A stretch of 64,000 nucleotides of DNA from Trichosphaerium sp. ATCC 40318. Lineage: Eukaryota > Discosea > Flabellinia > Trichosidae. Of the stretch, positions 24,086 through 36,400 are shown piece after piece (position 1 is the stretch's first letter; each line of letters starts with the position of its first letter). The notes beneath the pieces are model-generated. The model did no database searches and was not told where the DNA came from. It was given only the letters and a program-made list of their open reading frames with translations. Made by a program: the position numbers and the translations under genes. The stretch lies in NCBI GenBank assembly GCA_038496445.1, contig JALMLS010000268.1, positions 372,001 to 436,000 on the forward strand, written 5' to 3'.

Positions 24086-25237
24086 TTATTTCTTTCCTGT
24101 TATACTCAAATAATTTACAGTATTTTGGAACTGGACCGTAGGCTTAAGTGTTCCTGGTAGTACTTCAACCAGTTCTCCTTGTTCCAACACTTGACGATCA
24201 GCACGTCGTGCTTGATACTCAAAATCTGTGAAAATAAAATTAGGTAAATTTGGAAAAAAAATACTATGTTGGTACCTGAGAAGTCAGTGTTAGTCATCCC
24301 GAACTCAATGTAATCGAATATGACATTTTTAGTTCTGTAGAATGTATCACTGACTTGGCACATGAGTGAACCATCTGGTAGAGTTGTCATTGATAGATCC
24401 CAACTAGCCGCTTCAATCTTTTTGAAAAAAACAGTTTAGCTTTTGACAATTTATTTTTAATAAACGTACAACTTCTGCAAGGTCTGCCTGCTCAAAACCT
24501 TCAACACCACATACTATAGGAGAAGCGATATTAATGATATACATACACATTTTGGGTTCAGTTATCTTAGACAAGCCCCAATCCTAAAAACAGTGTCAAC
24601 GCTTTCTCCCGAAAAAAAAAAAGAAAAAAAAAAAGTAGAGCAAGTTAACTGACGTGACCACAATGAAATTCGAGTGTAGTTGAGCGTTTACGCTCTTTGC
24701 AGGCTGTGCCTTCACTATACAATTGTTTTCTATCAACAACCCTCTCGAATTTGCCCAAATGGTAGACATCATTTCCGTTTGTTTGTGTAATTTCGTTGTT
24801 AATGCAAACTTTGTACTTCCACGATGATTTTTGACCCTCCACACATCCCTGGCAACCAATTAAGATATTTTGACTTTCATTAAACCACGTGGCTACTCAC
24901 TGGGAATTGGCCTATTTCTTCCATTGCTTGAGCAGCCGTTTTTTCCACTTTGGCAACTAGCTTAGCCTTTTTTTGTTGTCAGAATTGGTTTTAAAGGTCT
25001 TTATGCTATACCTTGTCTGTGTGATATTTAAAGGTGCAAATAGGGCCGTCATTAGGCTATATCATGTTATGAGCGTATATTAGGGAGGCGTACTGCTTGT
25101 ATTGACACAGAACTGGAATCATCTTGAGCAAGTATTGTAAAACCGCGATGATCACCTTTTGGCAGCTCTGCAACGCATACTGACGCGCATAGAAAAACAA
25201 CTAAAAAAACGTAAACGAATTTTATTTCTAAAACCAT
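24086..25237 (-). CDS. Secretory-pathway protein with MRH (mannose-6-phosphate receptor homology) domain
   Basis: Probable ER or Golgi lectin-type protein. From the start at 25237 the signal peptide reads MVLEIKFVYVFLVVFLCASV then AELPKGD. After the exons PNDGPICTFKYHTDK and AKLVAKVEKTAAQAMEEIG comes WKYKVCINNEITQTNG, YSEGTACKERKRSTTLEFHC and ITEPKMCMYIINIASPIVC. This is the pattern of MRH domains: the RSTTxxxxCG and EPxxCxYxxxxxTPxxC motifs of glucosidase II beta subunit, the GlcNAc-phosphotransferase gamma subunit and OS-9. The C-terminus ends NTVNYLSITGKK without a clear HDEL. Length, about 300 residues, is nearer to GNPTG than to glucosidase II beta, and no LDLa or EF-hand part is visible, so I leave the symbol open. 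Its start lies 114 bases from the divergent ankyrin gene. Confidence 0.78.
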
Positions 25238-25351
25238 TGGAGTCACCTAAGAGTACCAGCAAGCGCCCAGCCATTATATCAGGAATAGTGTTTGACTGTT
25301 TAGATGACTTGTTGCGACTTGTAATTTTAAATTACAGCAGTCACCGTTAGA

Positions 25352-26652
25352 ATGGCGTCTAAATTTTACTCAGCTGCTGTACAGGGCGATCTCGGTGCCA
25401 TTGATCTACTTGAATCATCAAATGACCCCAAGGCTCTTGTTAACGAACTAGATCAAGATAATCACACTGCCCTCCATTGGGCAGCGCAAACAAACGTACC
25501 AAAGCTGGCCTTACAAGTTTTACAACATGGCGCAAATGTAAGATCAAAAATACGCTAATTTGGCCGCTAAAAAGCCCGTAGGTTAATGCTTTGACTATAC
25601 AAGGATTTACACCAATTTACATTGCCGCCAGGCGTGGACACACAGACATTGTAAAAATATTGCTTAACGCCAACGCAGATCTTTCAGTACTTGTGCGTCA
25701 ACTATAACAAAAGCGGTTACCCTTTCTGTACCAAAACTAACCAAATATCACAAGGATGGCCATCATCAGACCGCCCTTCACCGTGTATGCGAGAACGGGT
25801 TCGAAAACATAGCTGCGCTCATGTTATCTGGCGGTGCCAACGCTAATATCAATCAACAAGATCTAATGGGCCGCACAGCGCTCCATTGGGCATGCTCAAA
25901 GTACAAATAGAGGCCCCTCTTTGCGTTTAAAAATCTGACATTTACGCTCATGTAGGGGTTTGACTGAAACGACTAAATTGTTGCTTGAGCGTGGCGCTGA
26001 TATTTTAAAAACAAAAAGTGGTGAAACTCCTTTGCATTGGGCTTGTATAGGTACAGAATTTTGGAAACAGTTTTTGTTGTTGAGAAATTTGACAAGTTTT
26101 TGCTGAACCTACTGGCCTATAGGTAACCATGAGGAATCTGTATCTGCGTTGCTCAAGTTTAAACCAATGGTTAAAGTTTATGGAAAGAATGAGAGAGGAG
26201 AGTCACCATATGACTTGGCGCAAAAGAACATAAAAGACCTCTTAAAAAGTGCGTTTTTTTTGAAGAATTTTTTTCACGTTGTGATTTTTTTTTTTTGAAC
26301 ACGTGACGTATAAATCGATTTTTGTAACATTCCTGATGTATTAATAGTGCACGCAAACTCCTTGGGAATTGAAGATGAACAAGAAGCAAAGATTAGTAAT
26401 ACACAACACTCGACAGCAGTCAAAAAGTTAAAAGGAAAACCAAAAGCTAAAAAACTAAATATTAGTTTTAAAATGAAACCTAAAAAGTAAACACAAATTC
26501 CTTCCCCTTTTTTTTTTTTTTTGAAGTTAGTTTTAAAAGGTAGTTCACTGAAAAGACGTTGGTTTTTATCTTTTAGCGCTGACTCACTCTCTACTGCACC
26601 AGAGGTTTGCTTTATCACGAACCCCGACAACGGCGCTTATATTGACATGTAA
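25352..26652 (+). CDS. Ankyrin-repeat protein
   Basis: Six or so ankyrin repeats over about six exons: NHTALHWAAQTNVPKLALQV, GFTPIYIAARRGHTDIVKIL, HQTALHRVCENGFENIAALM, GRTALHWACSK, LTETTKLLLERGADILKTKS and GETPLHWACI. A lysine-rich tail follows (KKLKGKPKAKKLNIS). The frame meets a stop at 26490, but a donor at the very end (AA/GTAAAC) and the acceptor CTTTTAG at 26578 allow a last exon ADSLSTAPEVCFITNPDNGA ending at 26652, which I prefer. Ankyrin repeats mediate protein binding; no enzymatic part is seen. Introns contain long T runs and one CACGTGA. Confidence 0.82.
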
Positions 26653-27710
26653 GGAAATTGCTTACTTGCAATGTAAAACCAGGGTCGTTGTCGACAGTGT
26701 ACTAACATCTTTTTTGTTACATTTTGCATAAAGTTCAGTAAGTAACTGTGGATTGATGACCACGTGGAACAAGGCGGTAGATAAACTCATATTGCACAGA
26801 ATATCGTTACAGTTGATACATGTTCTAGTGGTACGCTACATGGAGTAAAGGTACTATTTATACGCCATTTGAACTTTTTTTTTGTAGAAAACCTAATGGT
26901 GAAGCGGTTGTTGGACAATGAACTATGAACTTGAGATTGTGCGTATATTACAAATCTATTGTTTAGAATGTGTTGTTATACAACTGTTGCCTTTCTCTCC
27001 TGTATGAACCGTACGCATACGTCACAATCCCAGATGAAAACCCGCAGACTGTTTTGCACAAATTAAATCTCGTCAATTACTTGACATATTTGCATGACAC
27101 GCGCAAATACTTTTGAGATTATGGAACTACTATGGGACGTAGTGTAAATATTATCGTATTTCAAGGCAAACAAGGTGTAGACGCAGAATTAAGGTTTAAA
27201 TTTTGAGGAAATATCTTTTTCTAGTCACTTTTTCAGAAACTGGAGTTACAAGAAAGACCTTTTATCAATTGACTGTGGATGTTTTAAACTTGGGTAGTAA
27301 CAGCGAAACTTAACGAACTTTCCAATATTACGCGTGTCATTTAGATAGGTACTATCAAATGAAAACAATCTGCTGTGCCACTTTACAAGCTTAGGGATTT
27401 CTCGTATTTCTATTTTTGTTTTTGTAATGACACGTGACGAAATAAAGTTTCGAGAAAATCTCGTGTTTCTCCTTAACTGGCTACGCTAAAACCAGGAAAT
27501 AGTATGCACCACATTCATAGCGCGTGATTGGCAAGGAAGTTTAAGGAGGTACTTTTTTTGCTTCTCTCACATATATTTAGTGATGTCTTAGACTTGAGAC
27601 AGCACAGTTGGTGAGAATGGCATTAGGAACTTCTCAATATTTTTAAAGCAAATCACAAGAACAGCAACCGTTACACAAGTTCACTTAGATGATTATAAAA
27701 CAACAACAAA
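26653..27710 (+). other. Kilobase without an intact gene; possible decayed exons
   Basis: Short protein-like pieces occur on the plus strand, such as NIVTVDTCSSGTLHGVK (about 26800-26850), KPNGEAVVGQ, EPYAYVTIPDENPQTVLHKL (about 27007-27070) and YGTTMGRSVNIIVFQGKQ (about 27120-27175). They are separated by in-frame stops and uneven splice sites, so no gene model works. The pieces recall a beta-rich secreted protein and may be a remnant. The right part should hold the promoter of the WxxW gene (TATATTTA near 27573). Confidence 0.3.
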
Positions 27711-29319
27711 ATGCGGGGCAGCAACAACTCTTTTGTAATTACATTATTGTGCTTTTTAGCTATAGCATACTCGCAGAGTACGTGAACAATCTTTTTTGTA
27801 TTGTAATAGCCTCACCTATTTTGCTTTTTAGACTCGTTCCCAACTCCATCATGTCCATCGGATAATTGGTCGCGTTGGTTAGTATCAATACAACACACTC
27901 ACAATCTTATTTCTAACAAAGTAAACAATAGGTTCAACGTTGATAGGCCTTCTGGAAACGGTGAGTACGAGTCAAGATTCAACCATGAGCGAATCCTTGG
28001 CCCCGTGTGTACGTCTGCTAAGCACCACAGCATCTTTTATGTATCTAACGAATGTTGAAGGCGCTACTGGTACTACTGCAGCCAATATACAGTGTGTCAA
28101 TGTTGTTTCTGGTAGAGATTGGAGATCGTACCCTAATAATCCTTTCATAGTACCTTGTACTTTGGAAGGAGGTTTCCAGTGCAGGAACAGAGATATGGCT
28201 GTACTAGGCGTTAGGTTTTGTCCAAACATGCAAGTACGATACTGTTGTGAACCCGACGAAAGTAATACACCAACAACGATGCCTCCAACAACCCAACCTC
28301 CAACAACGGATCCTCCAACAACAGATCCTCCAACAACAATACCGCCAGGAACCATGTCTCCAATGGTACAATCTCCGACGACACTTCTCCCAACAACACA
28401 ACCGCCAACAAGTCTACCACCACGACCAACGCCACCAATGGTACCTACAACTATGCCGCCAACAACACAACCTCCAACAACGAATCCTCCAACAACAGAA
28501 CCTCCAATCACAGAATCGCCAACAACGATATCACCAGGAACTTCTCCAACTGTACGATCCCCTGCAACACTACAGCCAACCACAGAACCTCCAACACGTC
28601 CACCAAGATCCACGTCACCAATGATACCAACAACCTTCCCTCCAACAACACAACCACCAACAACGAATCCTCCAACAACACAACCTCCAATAACAGACCC
28701 GCCAACAACAATACCACCAGGAACCATGTCCCCAATGGCACAATCGCCATCAACAAATCTACCTACAACACAACCTCCGACCACTGAACCTCCTACAACA
28801 AGACCACCTAGATCTTTGGCGCCAGTAGCACAACCTCCTACAACTATACCTCCAACAACACAACCACCAACAACAGATCCTCCAACGACACTACCACCAA
28901 CAACGGATCCTCCGACAACAGATCCTCCAACAACAATACCACCAGGAACCATGCCTCCAATGGTACAATTGCCAACAACGCTATCCCCAACCACACAACC
29001 GCCAACAAGTCTACCACCGCGACCAACGCCACCAATGGTACCAACAACCTTACCTCCAACGACACAACCTCCAACAACGAATCCTCCAACAACAGAACCT
29101 CCAATAACAGAATCGCCAACAACGATACCACCAGGAACTTCTCCAACTGTACAATCCCCAATGACGCTATCTCCCACCACAGATCCTCCAACAACTCTAC
29201 CACCACGACCAACGCCACCAATGGTACCTACAACTATGCCGCCAACAACACAACCGCCAACAACGGATCCTCCAACAACGGATCCTCCTACATCGTTGCC
29301 ACCAAACAGGGTCAAGTGA
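27711..29319 (+). CDS. Secreted protein with WxxW domain and Pro/Thr repeats
   Basis: Exons 27711-27777, 27832-27877, 27932-28008 and 28061-29319 give one frame. The start is a signal peptide (MRGSNNSFVITLLCFLAIAY, cleaved near SQ). Residues of about 30 to 125 form a mucin-2/CILP-type WxxW domain: NWSRWFNVDRPSGNGEYESR, GPVC, ANIQCVNVVSG, GGFQCRN and NMQVRYCCEP. The third intron (donor GTACGT at 28009) is needed to keep the domain in frame. The remaining 350 residues are PPTTxPPTT repeats with breaks such as PPGTMSPMVQ, ending PPNRVK with no membrane helix. A secreted mucin, cell-coat or matrix protein is likely. WxxW domains are known mainly from animals. Confidence 0.82.
28258..29300 (+). 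repeat. Pro/Thr tandem repeat with higher-order units
   Basis: The basic unit is 15 bases (CCTCCAACAACAGAT and variants; PPTTD, PPTTQ, PPTTN). It is arranged in larger blocks of about 200 to 270 bases that recur around PPGTMSPMVQSP, LPPRPTPPMVPTT and PPITESPTT, so whole blocks were duplicated. The minus strand is open through almost the entire array as Val/Gly repeats. Confidence 0.85.
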
Positions 29320-29643
29320 AGGAAACAGTAGTCTGGGGTGTTTGAAACTAAACAATAAATAGATTATCATAACTTATTGTGTAACAGTTTTTATTCAGAC
29401 ACAAATAAATAAAAGGGCTGCCGCAACTTCTTTTAGGTGTTTGATTACGTCGAGAATATTAGAGTTGACAGCTATCGACACCTTAGTAGGTGACAAAACC
29501 AAGCAGTCATACGCTATGTTGTCAGATTAACCAAAGCGTAACCCTGTTCAACGTATCAGGTTTCCTATTGTGCACGTGTTGTAGTATGACTTAACTACGA
29601 AACTTTTTAAGTGCGTGTTTTAACGTTTAATCGTGTTACAGTA
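29320..29643. other. Intergenic stretch, no gene seen
   Basis: AT-rich sequence between the WxxW gene and the LRR gene. The polyadenylation-like AATAAA cluster at about 29352-29412 probably ends the WxxW transcript. One CACGTG at about 29573. Confidence 0.45.
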
Positions 29644-31314
29644 ATGGAAGAGGCATTTCATCTACCAGGTGATGACATAGAGACTCCAAAAGGGCCGTTG
29701 TCCCTCACAACACAGCTAATTATGCTAATTGCGAAGAATACAAAAATATACGGCTCTCAAACTTTGTACGCGTCACTATTGGGCTGAACTGACGATAAAA
29801 AGCGCCGTACTGCCATCAACACTCCAAACGCGAATATTAGCTGAAGCTTGTAAAACTTGTCGAAAAGTAAACATAAATTGGTCACTCTTTTTTACTCCAA
29901 GCGTACAATCAGAAATATTCACCACGACCGCGCAATAATTCCTTGTAGGTAACAGAATTGTTTTTCTATGGACACGAGACGATAACTGATATTACATTCA
30001 GCGGTACATCCACGTGATTTCAGACAATTTTTTTTTCTTCAAAATAACTGAGTTTCGATTAGAGCTTGCTGAGCATGGCACCCAATTGACCAAGCTAACT
30101 CTTATTAATGTGTCATTGAAGGTACTAATTGTATCAACAATTTTATAATTTACTGTGATGTTAAGGGCTTCACGGCTGTTTGTAGCGCCTGTACAGCACT
30201 CCAAGATGTCAACTTGGAAGGTATGAAATTAATAGAATCTATACAGCTTCCTAATTGACTTATAGGTTGCTTGGATGTTAGTAATAATGATATAGTTGCA
30301 CTTTCAACCAATTGTAAACAACTGAAAAGGTTATCACTTTCTTGTCTTAATGTGTTTGAAGGTAAGCAACAAACAACATCGCAAGACCAACTGATAATTT
30401 TCTGTATAATATAGATAATACTGTGTTGGATACCATCATCACTTTAACAAATTTGGAGAGTCTTAATATTGCCAGTACAAGCATTAAAGATGAACAGTAA
30501 GTACACACTTTCTTGACTTTGTAGTTTTTATACTAATGAATTCTTACGCATAGGTTTGCTTTGATTGCTCAAAATCTGACTAATCTGCAAGAAATCAACC
30601 TTTCAGATACTCCTATAAAATCTTTAGAGCCATTGGGTAGCTTAAAAAAACTATAGTATGTTGTGTTGGCTGACCAGAAATACACTAGCATTACATACTA
30701 ATTTTTTTACTTTTGTAGCTACATAAATTTGGCTTGGTGCATTTCTGATAGCTTTTCGCTAGCGCCCTTAGCTAATTGTCTAGAATTGAGATTCTTGAGT
30801 ATCACTGGCATGGATACTGCAGAGCATGAGCAAGTTGTCTTTCAAAAATGTAAAAAGCTTCATACACTTGTACGTGATCTTGTTAATTGTTCAGTTACCT
30901 AACAATCTATTCAATAGTTGGCAGCACAAGTAAAATTTCTATCAGATGAAAGCTATGAACTTATGAAGACACTTCCCTCATTGGCTCATTTGGGTATTGC
31001 AGAAAGCTCTATAACCGAAACAGGAATGCAACATGTACTTGGGATATCTACGTTAACCTTCCTTGTATGGCTCCAGTTCAAAGTAGTACCAATTATTGAC
31101 ATAGTACTCTTAGGATATAGCAATACATCAAAGGTTTGAAGAGTCCACATTGCACAAATTCGCAAACCTAAAAAATATCAAAAAGTTGAGTATTGAGAAT
31201 GGCGAGTTGCGACATTATGTTCTCTCTACTGAAGAGAAGGATATCATCACCAACAGTATTCCCTCAAGCACATCTCTGAAGTGGATTGACAATAGCAACT
31301 ACTTCTATAATTAG
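29644..31314 (+). CDS. Leucine-rich repeat protein, about nine short exons
   Basis: Repeats are spread over small exons: FRLELAEHGTQLTKLTLINV, FTAVCSACTALQDVNLEG, CLDVSNNDIVALSTNCKQL, LTNLESLNIASTSIKDEQ, LTNLQEINLSDTPIKSLEPL, INLAWCISDSFSLAPLANCL and LPSLAHLGIAESSITETGMQ. The last exon ends IDNSNYFYN at 31314. The first exon from 29644 (MEEAFHLPGDDIETPKG) and its link to the repeats are uncertain; the segment 29729-29935 (LPSTLQTRILAEACKTCRK) may be an F-box-like exon. The LRRs are cysteine-containing, as in F-box/LRR adaptors. The gene is of a different, intron-rich type from the LRR gene at 19-20 kb. Confidence 0.68.
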
Positions 31315-31569
31315 ACTTGTACCACAGCCCATTCATTGGCATTTGAACTTGCTATCAAATCTCAACAACATTACAGCTGTAATGCTCGAACTCCAAATAA
31401 AATGGACCAGTATAAACTTGACAATGTCACGTGCTTATAATTTCACCAATTACACAAAAAGGGGTGTTCAGAAAATTGTACGAGACGGACAATTAGCAAA
31501 ACGCCGCTTAGTCCTTCTTGTGCGTGCCTTAAAGTTTGTGCGTACTCTCCGTTTACACAACTACACACA

Positions 31570-33221
31570 ATGATGGGCTGGATGGCCACAGGGCCAACTG
31601 CAGAAGATCTTTCTCCATCACCAAAGACGGTAATGGCATTTATGCTTTTCCCGGCCTGATAGCATTATTTTATTGACGTATATAACAGGTAGATGATTAT
31701 AAAGCGCTTGCGAAGAAAACGCTAACTGACCTACTTAAAATTAACGCAGAAGGTGCGCTATACCCTATAAATGCGCTTTTCGCAATGTAAATAAAGTATA
31801 ACACTCAAACAAAATGTAGACGATTGGGTTGAGCTACAACACAGTTACGAGGGTGTAGAATTGCTTGACAAGACAGTAGAGGGCGAACAAGTTGCTACAC
31901 TGAAAACAAGTGGCACTTTGCCTTGTTCTCCAGCTGTACGTTCCAATTTATACCTAATTACGCTCAATTAAATTGTTTCGAACAACTTAAAGCATTACGG
32001 ACAATCTTTTGCCCTTTTTTTCTTTTCTGTCCTTTCGTTTTGAACTAAAACAAGTGATTATTGCAGGAGTTATATCACATTGTCGCTACAACCGACTCTA
32101 GTGAACGATTGAAATGGGATAAAGAATGCTTGCACGTATCTCTCATAGAAGGCACGTGCCATTTGTTGTTTGAACGTTTACCTTGTGTGCAACACGTGAT
32201 TGGATCCATGATTAATTAATCTAATTGTAGAAATAAGCGGAGACTTGATTGTTATTTACCAAACGTATGCTGCGCCATATCCCCTTCAGAACAGAGATGT
32301 AGTTGGATTCCGTGATACAGTATTTAAAGACGATGGGAGTTATATCCTATACGGGTCTTCAACAAACCACGACAAGGTACAACACGCTGAACAATCCTGG
32401 AAAACTGACTTTGCATTTTTTATTGACTTTTGATTTGTAGAAACCTCTTGACCCAAATTTTACACGTGCTTTCGGATTATCGGCTTTCATTGTAAAACCA
32501 ATACCTGGTGCGTGGTTATGCAAGTGTTTATCTAAATTTATTAACATGGTAATCAAGGAGAACCTTTTAAATGTCATGCTACGCGCATTGTACGAGTAGA
32601 CCCTATGGGCTCTATTCCAAAGATGTTTTTAGCTCTAGCCAAAACAACAATGGCTAAGCAGTACAAAGTAGTCGTAGACTACGTCAAAACAGAGTACGTT
32701 ATCTAATACATTTACAAATACAGTAACATTAACAAACTGAATAGAATTGCACCAAACAGAAAACCTGGACAAGTTAAGACACTTCCAAGACGTGTTTCTA
32801 AAGGTATACATACGCCTGTTACGACGTTTGTTATTAACCACTTTTTTAACAGTTCTGGACGTGTCCCCTGAGGAATCAGATGACGAGGAATCGGATGACG
32901 AGGAAACTAACTTGCTCAGCGTTTCGCAAACTATTGATGATGATGATGTCGGATGTGTTCCATGATCCACATGATGCTGATTTTGATGATCTCAAAAAGC
33001 ACGGTCACCATGCCGAGAAGTTGACTAAAATTCAACATGTACTTGAAAGGCTAGAGGAGAACACAAGACATTTGAATGATCGTATGCTGGCTTTAGAAAA
33101 GGGTAAAAAATTAGGTGGAAAAAAATCGACAGAAGTCATTTCTTGGACTTATGTTGCTATGGCTGCACTACCTTTTGTTGTATATGGAGCATATAAGATG
33201 CTACAACAAGCAAAGAAGTAG
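31570..33221 (+). CDS. START-domain lipid-binding protein, apparent frameshift near the 3' end
   Basis: From MMGWMATGPTAEDLSPSP the exons read YEGVELLDKTVEGEQVATLK, LYHIVATTDSSERLKWDKEC, ISGDLIVIYQTYAAPYPLQN, RDVVGFRDT,  FIVKPIPGEPFKCHATRIVR and MAKQYKVVVDYVKTE: a START domain, which holds a lipid in a deep pocket. One intron (32152-32229) starts with GC (GCACGT). After the domain comes an acidic stretch (ESDDEESDDEETNLL) that stops at 32965. One base out of phase, coding character continues from about 32950 to 33221: VFHDPHDADFDDLKKHG, a coiled coil (LTKIQHVLERLEENTRHLN) and a membrane helix (WTYVAMAALPFVVYGAYK). The intact product would be tail-anchored; as given the sequence would truncate it. 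A sequencing error, a real mutation or an unseen splice could explain this. Confidence 0.75.
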
Positions 33222-33471
33222 CGTGCATGCTTGGCGTACATTTTTTCCTCCAAAGAGCCCGGCTAAGGCTAAGTATCAACAACCCTTGTATCTTGTAAAA
33301 AGTATATTACTTATTGTAGAAAAATGCCTTATGTTTCACTCTCGTTCACTATTTACATGTAATCAAGGTTATGCACTAAGAGACATATAATCACTTGATT
33401 ATAATAAGAAATATAAAATACCCAATCACGTGGAGATAGTGTTTTGGTGAAACAACTTCTATTTTATTGAA

Positions 33472-36400
33472 TTAGTTTGTTAGAACGAGGGTTGCTGTCT
33501 TGTGTTGTTGTATCTTTTCTTCTGTGAAGAATAATGTAGCGAACTCGTCTTTTTTAAACATTTGATACAAATCATCATAGTGCTTACTTCCAAGATGACC
33601 AGAGTTACCGCCAGGCTACAGAGTCATCAACAAAAAGAAAAACAAAAAAGTAAATTCTAAAAGAAGGTACAATGATAAACTTTGTGTTATCCCAATCACT
33701 CATATCCATAACCATTTTTAGGGACTGTTGAAACATATTCTTCTTGTATCCCAACTTGGAATCATCAAACTCATAGAAACTATTTTGCAAGAGTGCTAAT
33801 AACCGACAAAAGTTAACACGTGAAAAAAAATACAAAAAACAAGAGCTGTTAAAACTGTTTTTTTCTGAACCAACACAAAAAACGTACTGTCTCCATCTCC
33901 TCCGTTAGGGAAATTAGGATTAGAAAAAGCACCATCCAAAACTTTTATGAGACCCAAAGCATGTGGCATTTTGGCTGATTGGAAGTTACCCCATTGCCAT
34001 GAATCCACATCCTCTCCTTTGAAATTATCAGTTTAATGCTTATAAAAACCATGTGTTTTTTGTCAGAAAAGAGGGCGTACCAGCAATCTCCTGTAAGACC
34101 TCAAGAGCTTCTTTTGTTGAATGTATAATAATATCTTTCAGTTCTTCCCTTGTCACCCATGGGTTATCTTCTTCATCGATTATCCTCATGAATCCGTTAC
34201 CAGTATGAGAGAAGAATTCATGAACTATTCTCAATTTGCTGCTACAGAGGGCATTAGAGAAAAACAAGCAAAAAAAAAAAAGAGAATACAAATTCAGAAA
34301 AAGTACACCCACACGTGCATGATGAAATAGAGAACATTTTAATTATAATGTATAGTGATAACTTTGCTTTATAATTCAGAAAAAAAACGTACTAGGATCT
34401 ACCAAGGAGAATCTGAGTCACATTTTTATCAGCCTTCAAAAAACAATGACACGTTAGTAAATATCTTAACTGTGTTTTTTATGATAGCATACCTTGCTGG
34501 AAACAATATTATGAAGCATTCTCCATCTCACAAAGCGGTACAATGTTGCAGCTGATGAAGTCTACAAACAATTAGCACCAAGAAAGAACAAAAGCACTAA
34601 AAAGTTTGCATACTATTGCCATTTCTCCGTCCCATTTAGCTATACGTTGGAGCACATCCTTTACTTGTCCTTCTTGGTCTTTTACCCAAGAGGAGGATGC
34701 AAGGAACTGTGCAAACTTGAAACCAACCTTTGAAAATACATCCTTTTGCATGTCAAGGAAGGATTTAATATCCCACTTCTCGGTCTTGCTCAGAAGAGCT
34801 TCCATCCTTTAATATCAAATTTAGAACATACACTTACTAGAAAAAGCATTTATATTACCTTTCAGAACGCAGAGGAGATATGAAGGCGGTTCCCAAACTA
34901 TTCTTCACTGCTGAATCAGGTGAAGGTTTTTGATTACCAGTAAACAAAAAGTTTGTCTTCGGGTTGATAACACGTGGAAGCTCTTTAATAAGAGTTAGTA
35001 TCATTTATAAACTATATATACGTACCTTTAGTATCCACATTGCCTTCCCAATCGTATTCTCCTGTCCATCCTGGCACAGGCATACCACCATTACCCTTTT
35101 TTTAAGTAAGTACAACATGGTGTTTGTTAAGTTGTTCTACCTTTTTACGGAGAGGTACAAGCCCAGTGAAAGAGTATCCAATGTTTCCTGATGTATCTGC
35201 GAATACTAGACCGTACGATCCAGACAAAGGAGTGATTATATCTTGAAAATCCTTGACAGTTTTTGATTTCTGGCCAAAAAGTTAGCTTAAAAGAGATGAT
35301 AGTTTTTTTTGTTTTTGAGAAAACAAGTGTGTTGCGTACCAATACTGCGTCAAATTGCAATCCGATATCATTTGGATAATGCAATACTGCACTAGATAGA
35401 GCAAAATGGTATTTAGCGCCTGTCCACTTTTTTTTGAGGTTGGACATTGTAGTTGCATCATTTTCAATAAATTCAGTCAAGAGAGGTCCATGAACAGTCT
35501 AAGCAGAAAAAGTCATCATAAGTATGTACGTACATGATCATAATATATTACCTCTACTACATCATATAATATAGGATCTTCTTTACCTTTGATGTAAATC
35601 TTTTCTGTGGTTACTTTTGCATCAACCCATTTGTTCTTGTGCATGTATTTGTAAGATCCATCATCTTTGAATTTCTCAACAAATATATCCTCTTGATCAG
35701 CATAACCGAGTGTTACACTAAGAAAAAATACAATTACATCAATAAATAGTTCACTATAGTACGCACCCAATACCAACATAGTCTGAGTGACCAAGCACAA
35801 CTATTATTAAAAAATAAGTTCCTACAAGCACAAAAATAGGATTCATGACATACTTCCAGGATAACCTGGCATTGTTACTCCAGCAACATTTAATTTGCCG
35901 TCATGTGTACGTATATGACTCATATACCACATGGAAGGAGTGCGAAGCTCCAAATGAGGGTCATTGGCGAGCAAAGGCATTCCAGTTTTTGATTTTTCTC
36001 CTGATACAGCCTTAACCAAGCCAAGTAAGTACAACGACAATGACAAAAGTAAAGTCAGCTTACCCAAGCGTTACTGCCTGAAATTTTACCTGTATAAGGC
36101 TCTTCAGCACCCATACTTGCTCTACTCAAAAGATCATTCATATCAAGTCCCTTTGGAGATGAAACTAGAGCAGACATTATTTTACAGTTTTTTGGTTTTT
36201 TTTGCAAACGTACATCCAACTCCGTAATCCTGGCTTGCTTCAAAAAGCTGTGAAGAATGAGTATGCTATACAGATTGTAGAAGTTTACAAAACTCTTGTC
36301 GTACCCCAGCAAGCTCTGAGCCTATTGTTTGTTCAAGTACAACACGAGCAAGCTCTACACTAGATCCTCTAGCCATCTGTTTGCAAATGAAAAATACAAG

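Noticed and set aside
28258-29300. Regular repeats considered as a CRISPR array or satellite
   Set aside because: There are no unique spacers; units keep a protein frame and encode Pro/Thr, so it is a coding repeat.
27972-29315. Long minus-strand open frame (447 codons, Val/Gly repeats) opposite the WxxW/PPTT gene
   Set aside because: It exists only because the 15-base PPTT repeat has no stop in the reverse frame; the plus strand has the signal peptide, WxxW domain and splice sites.
31286-31573. Plus-strand frame of 95 codons between the LRR and START genes
   Set aside because: Overlaps the last LRR exon in another frame, and its ATG-less start and composition give no support.
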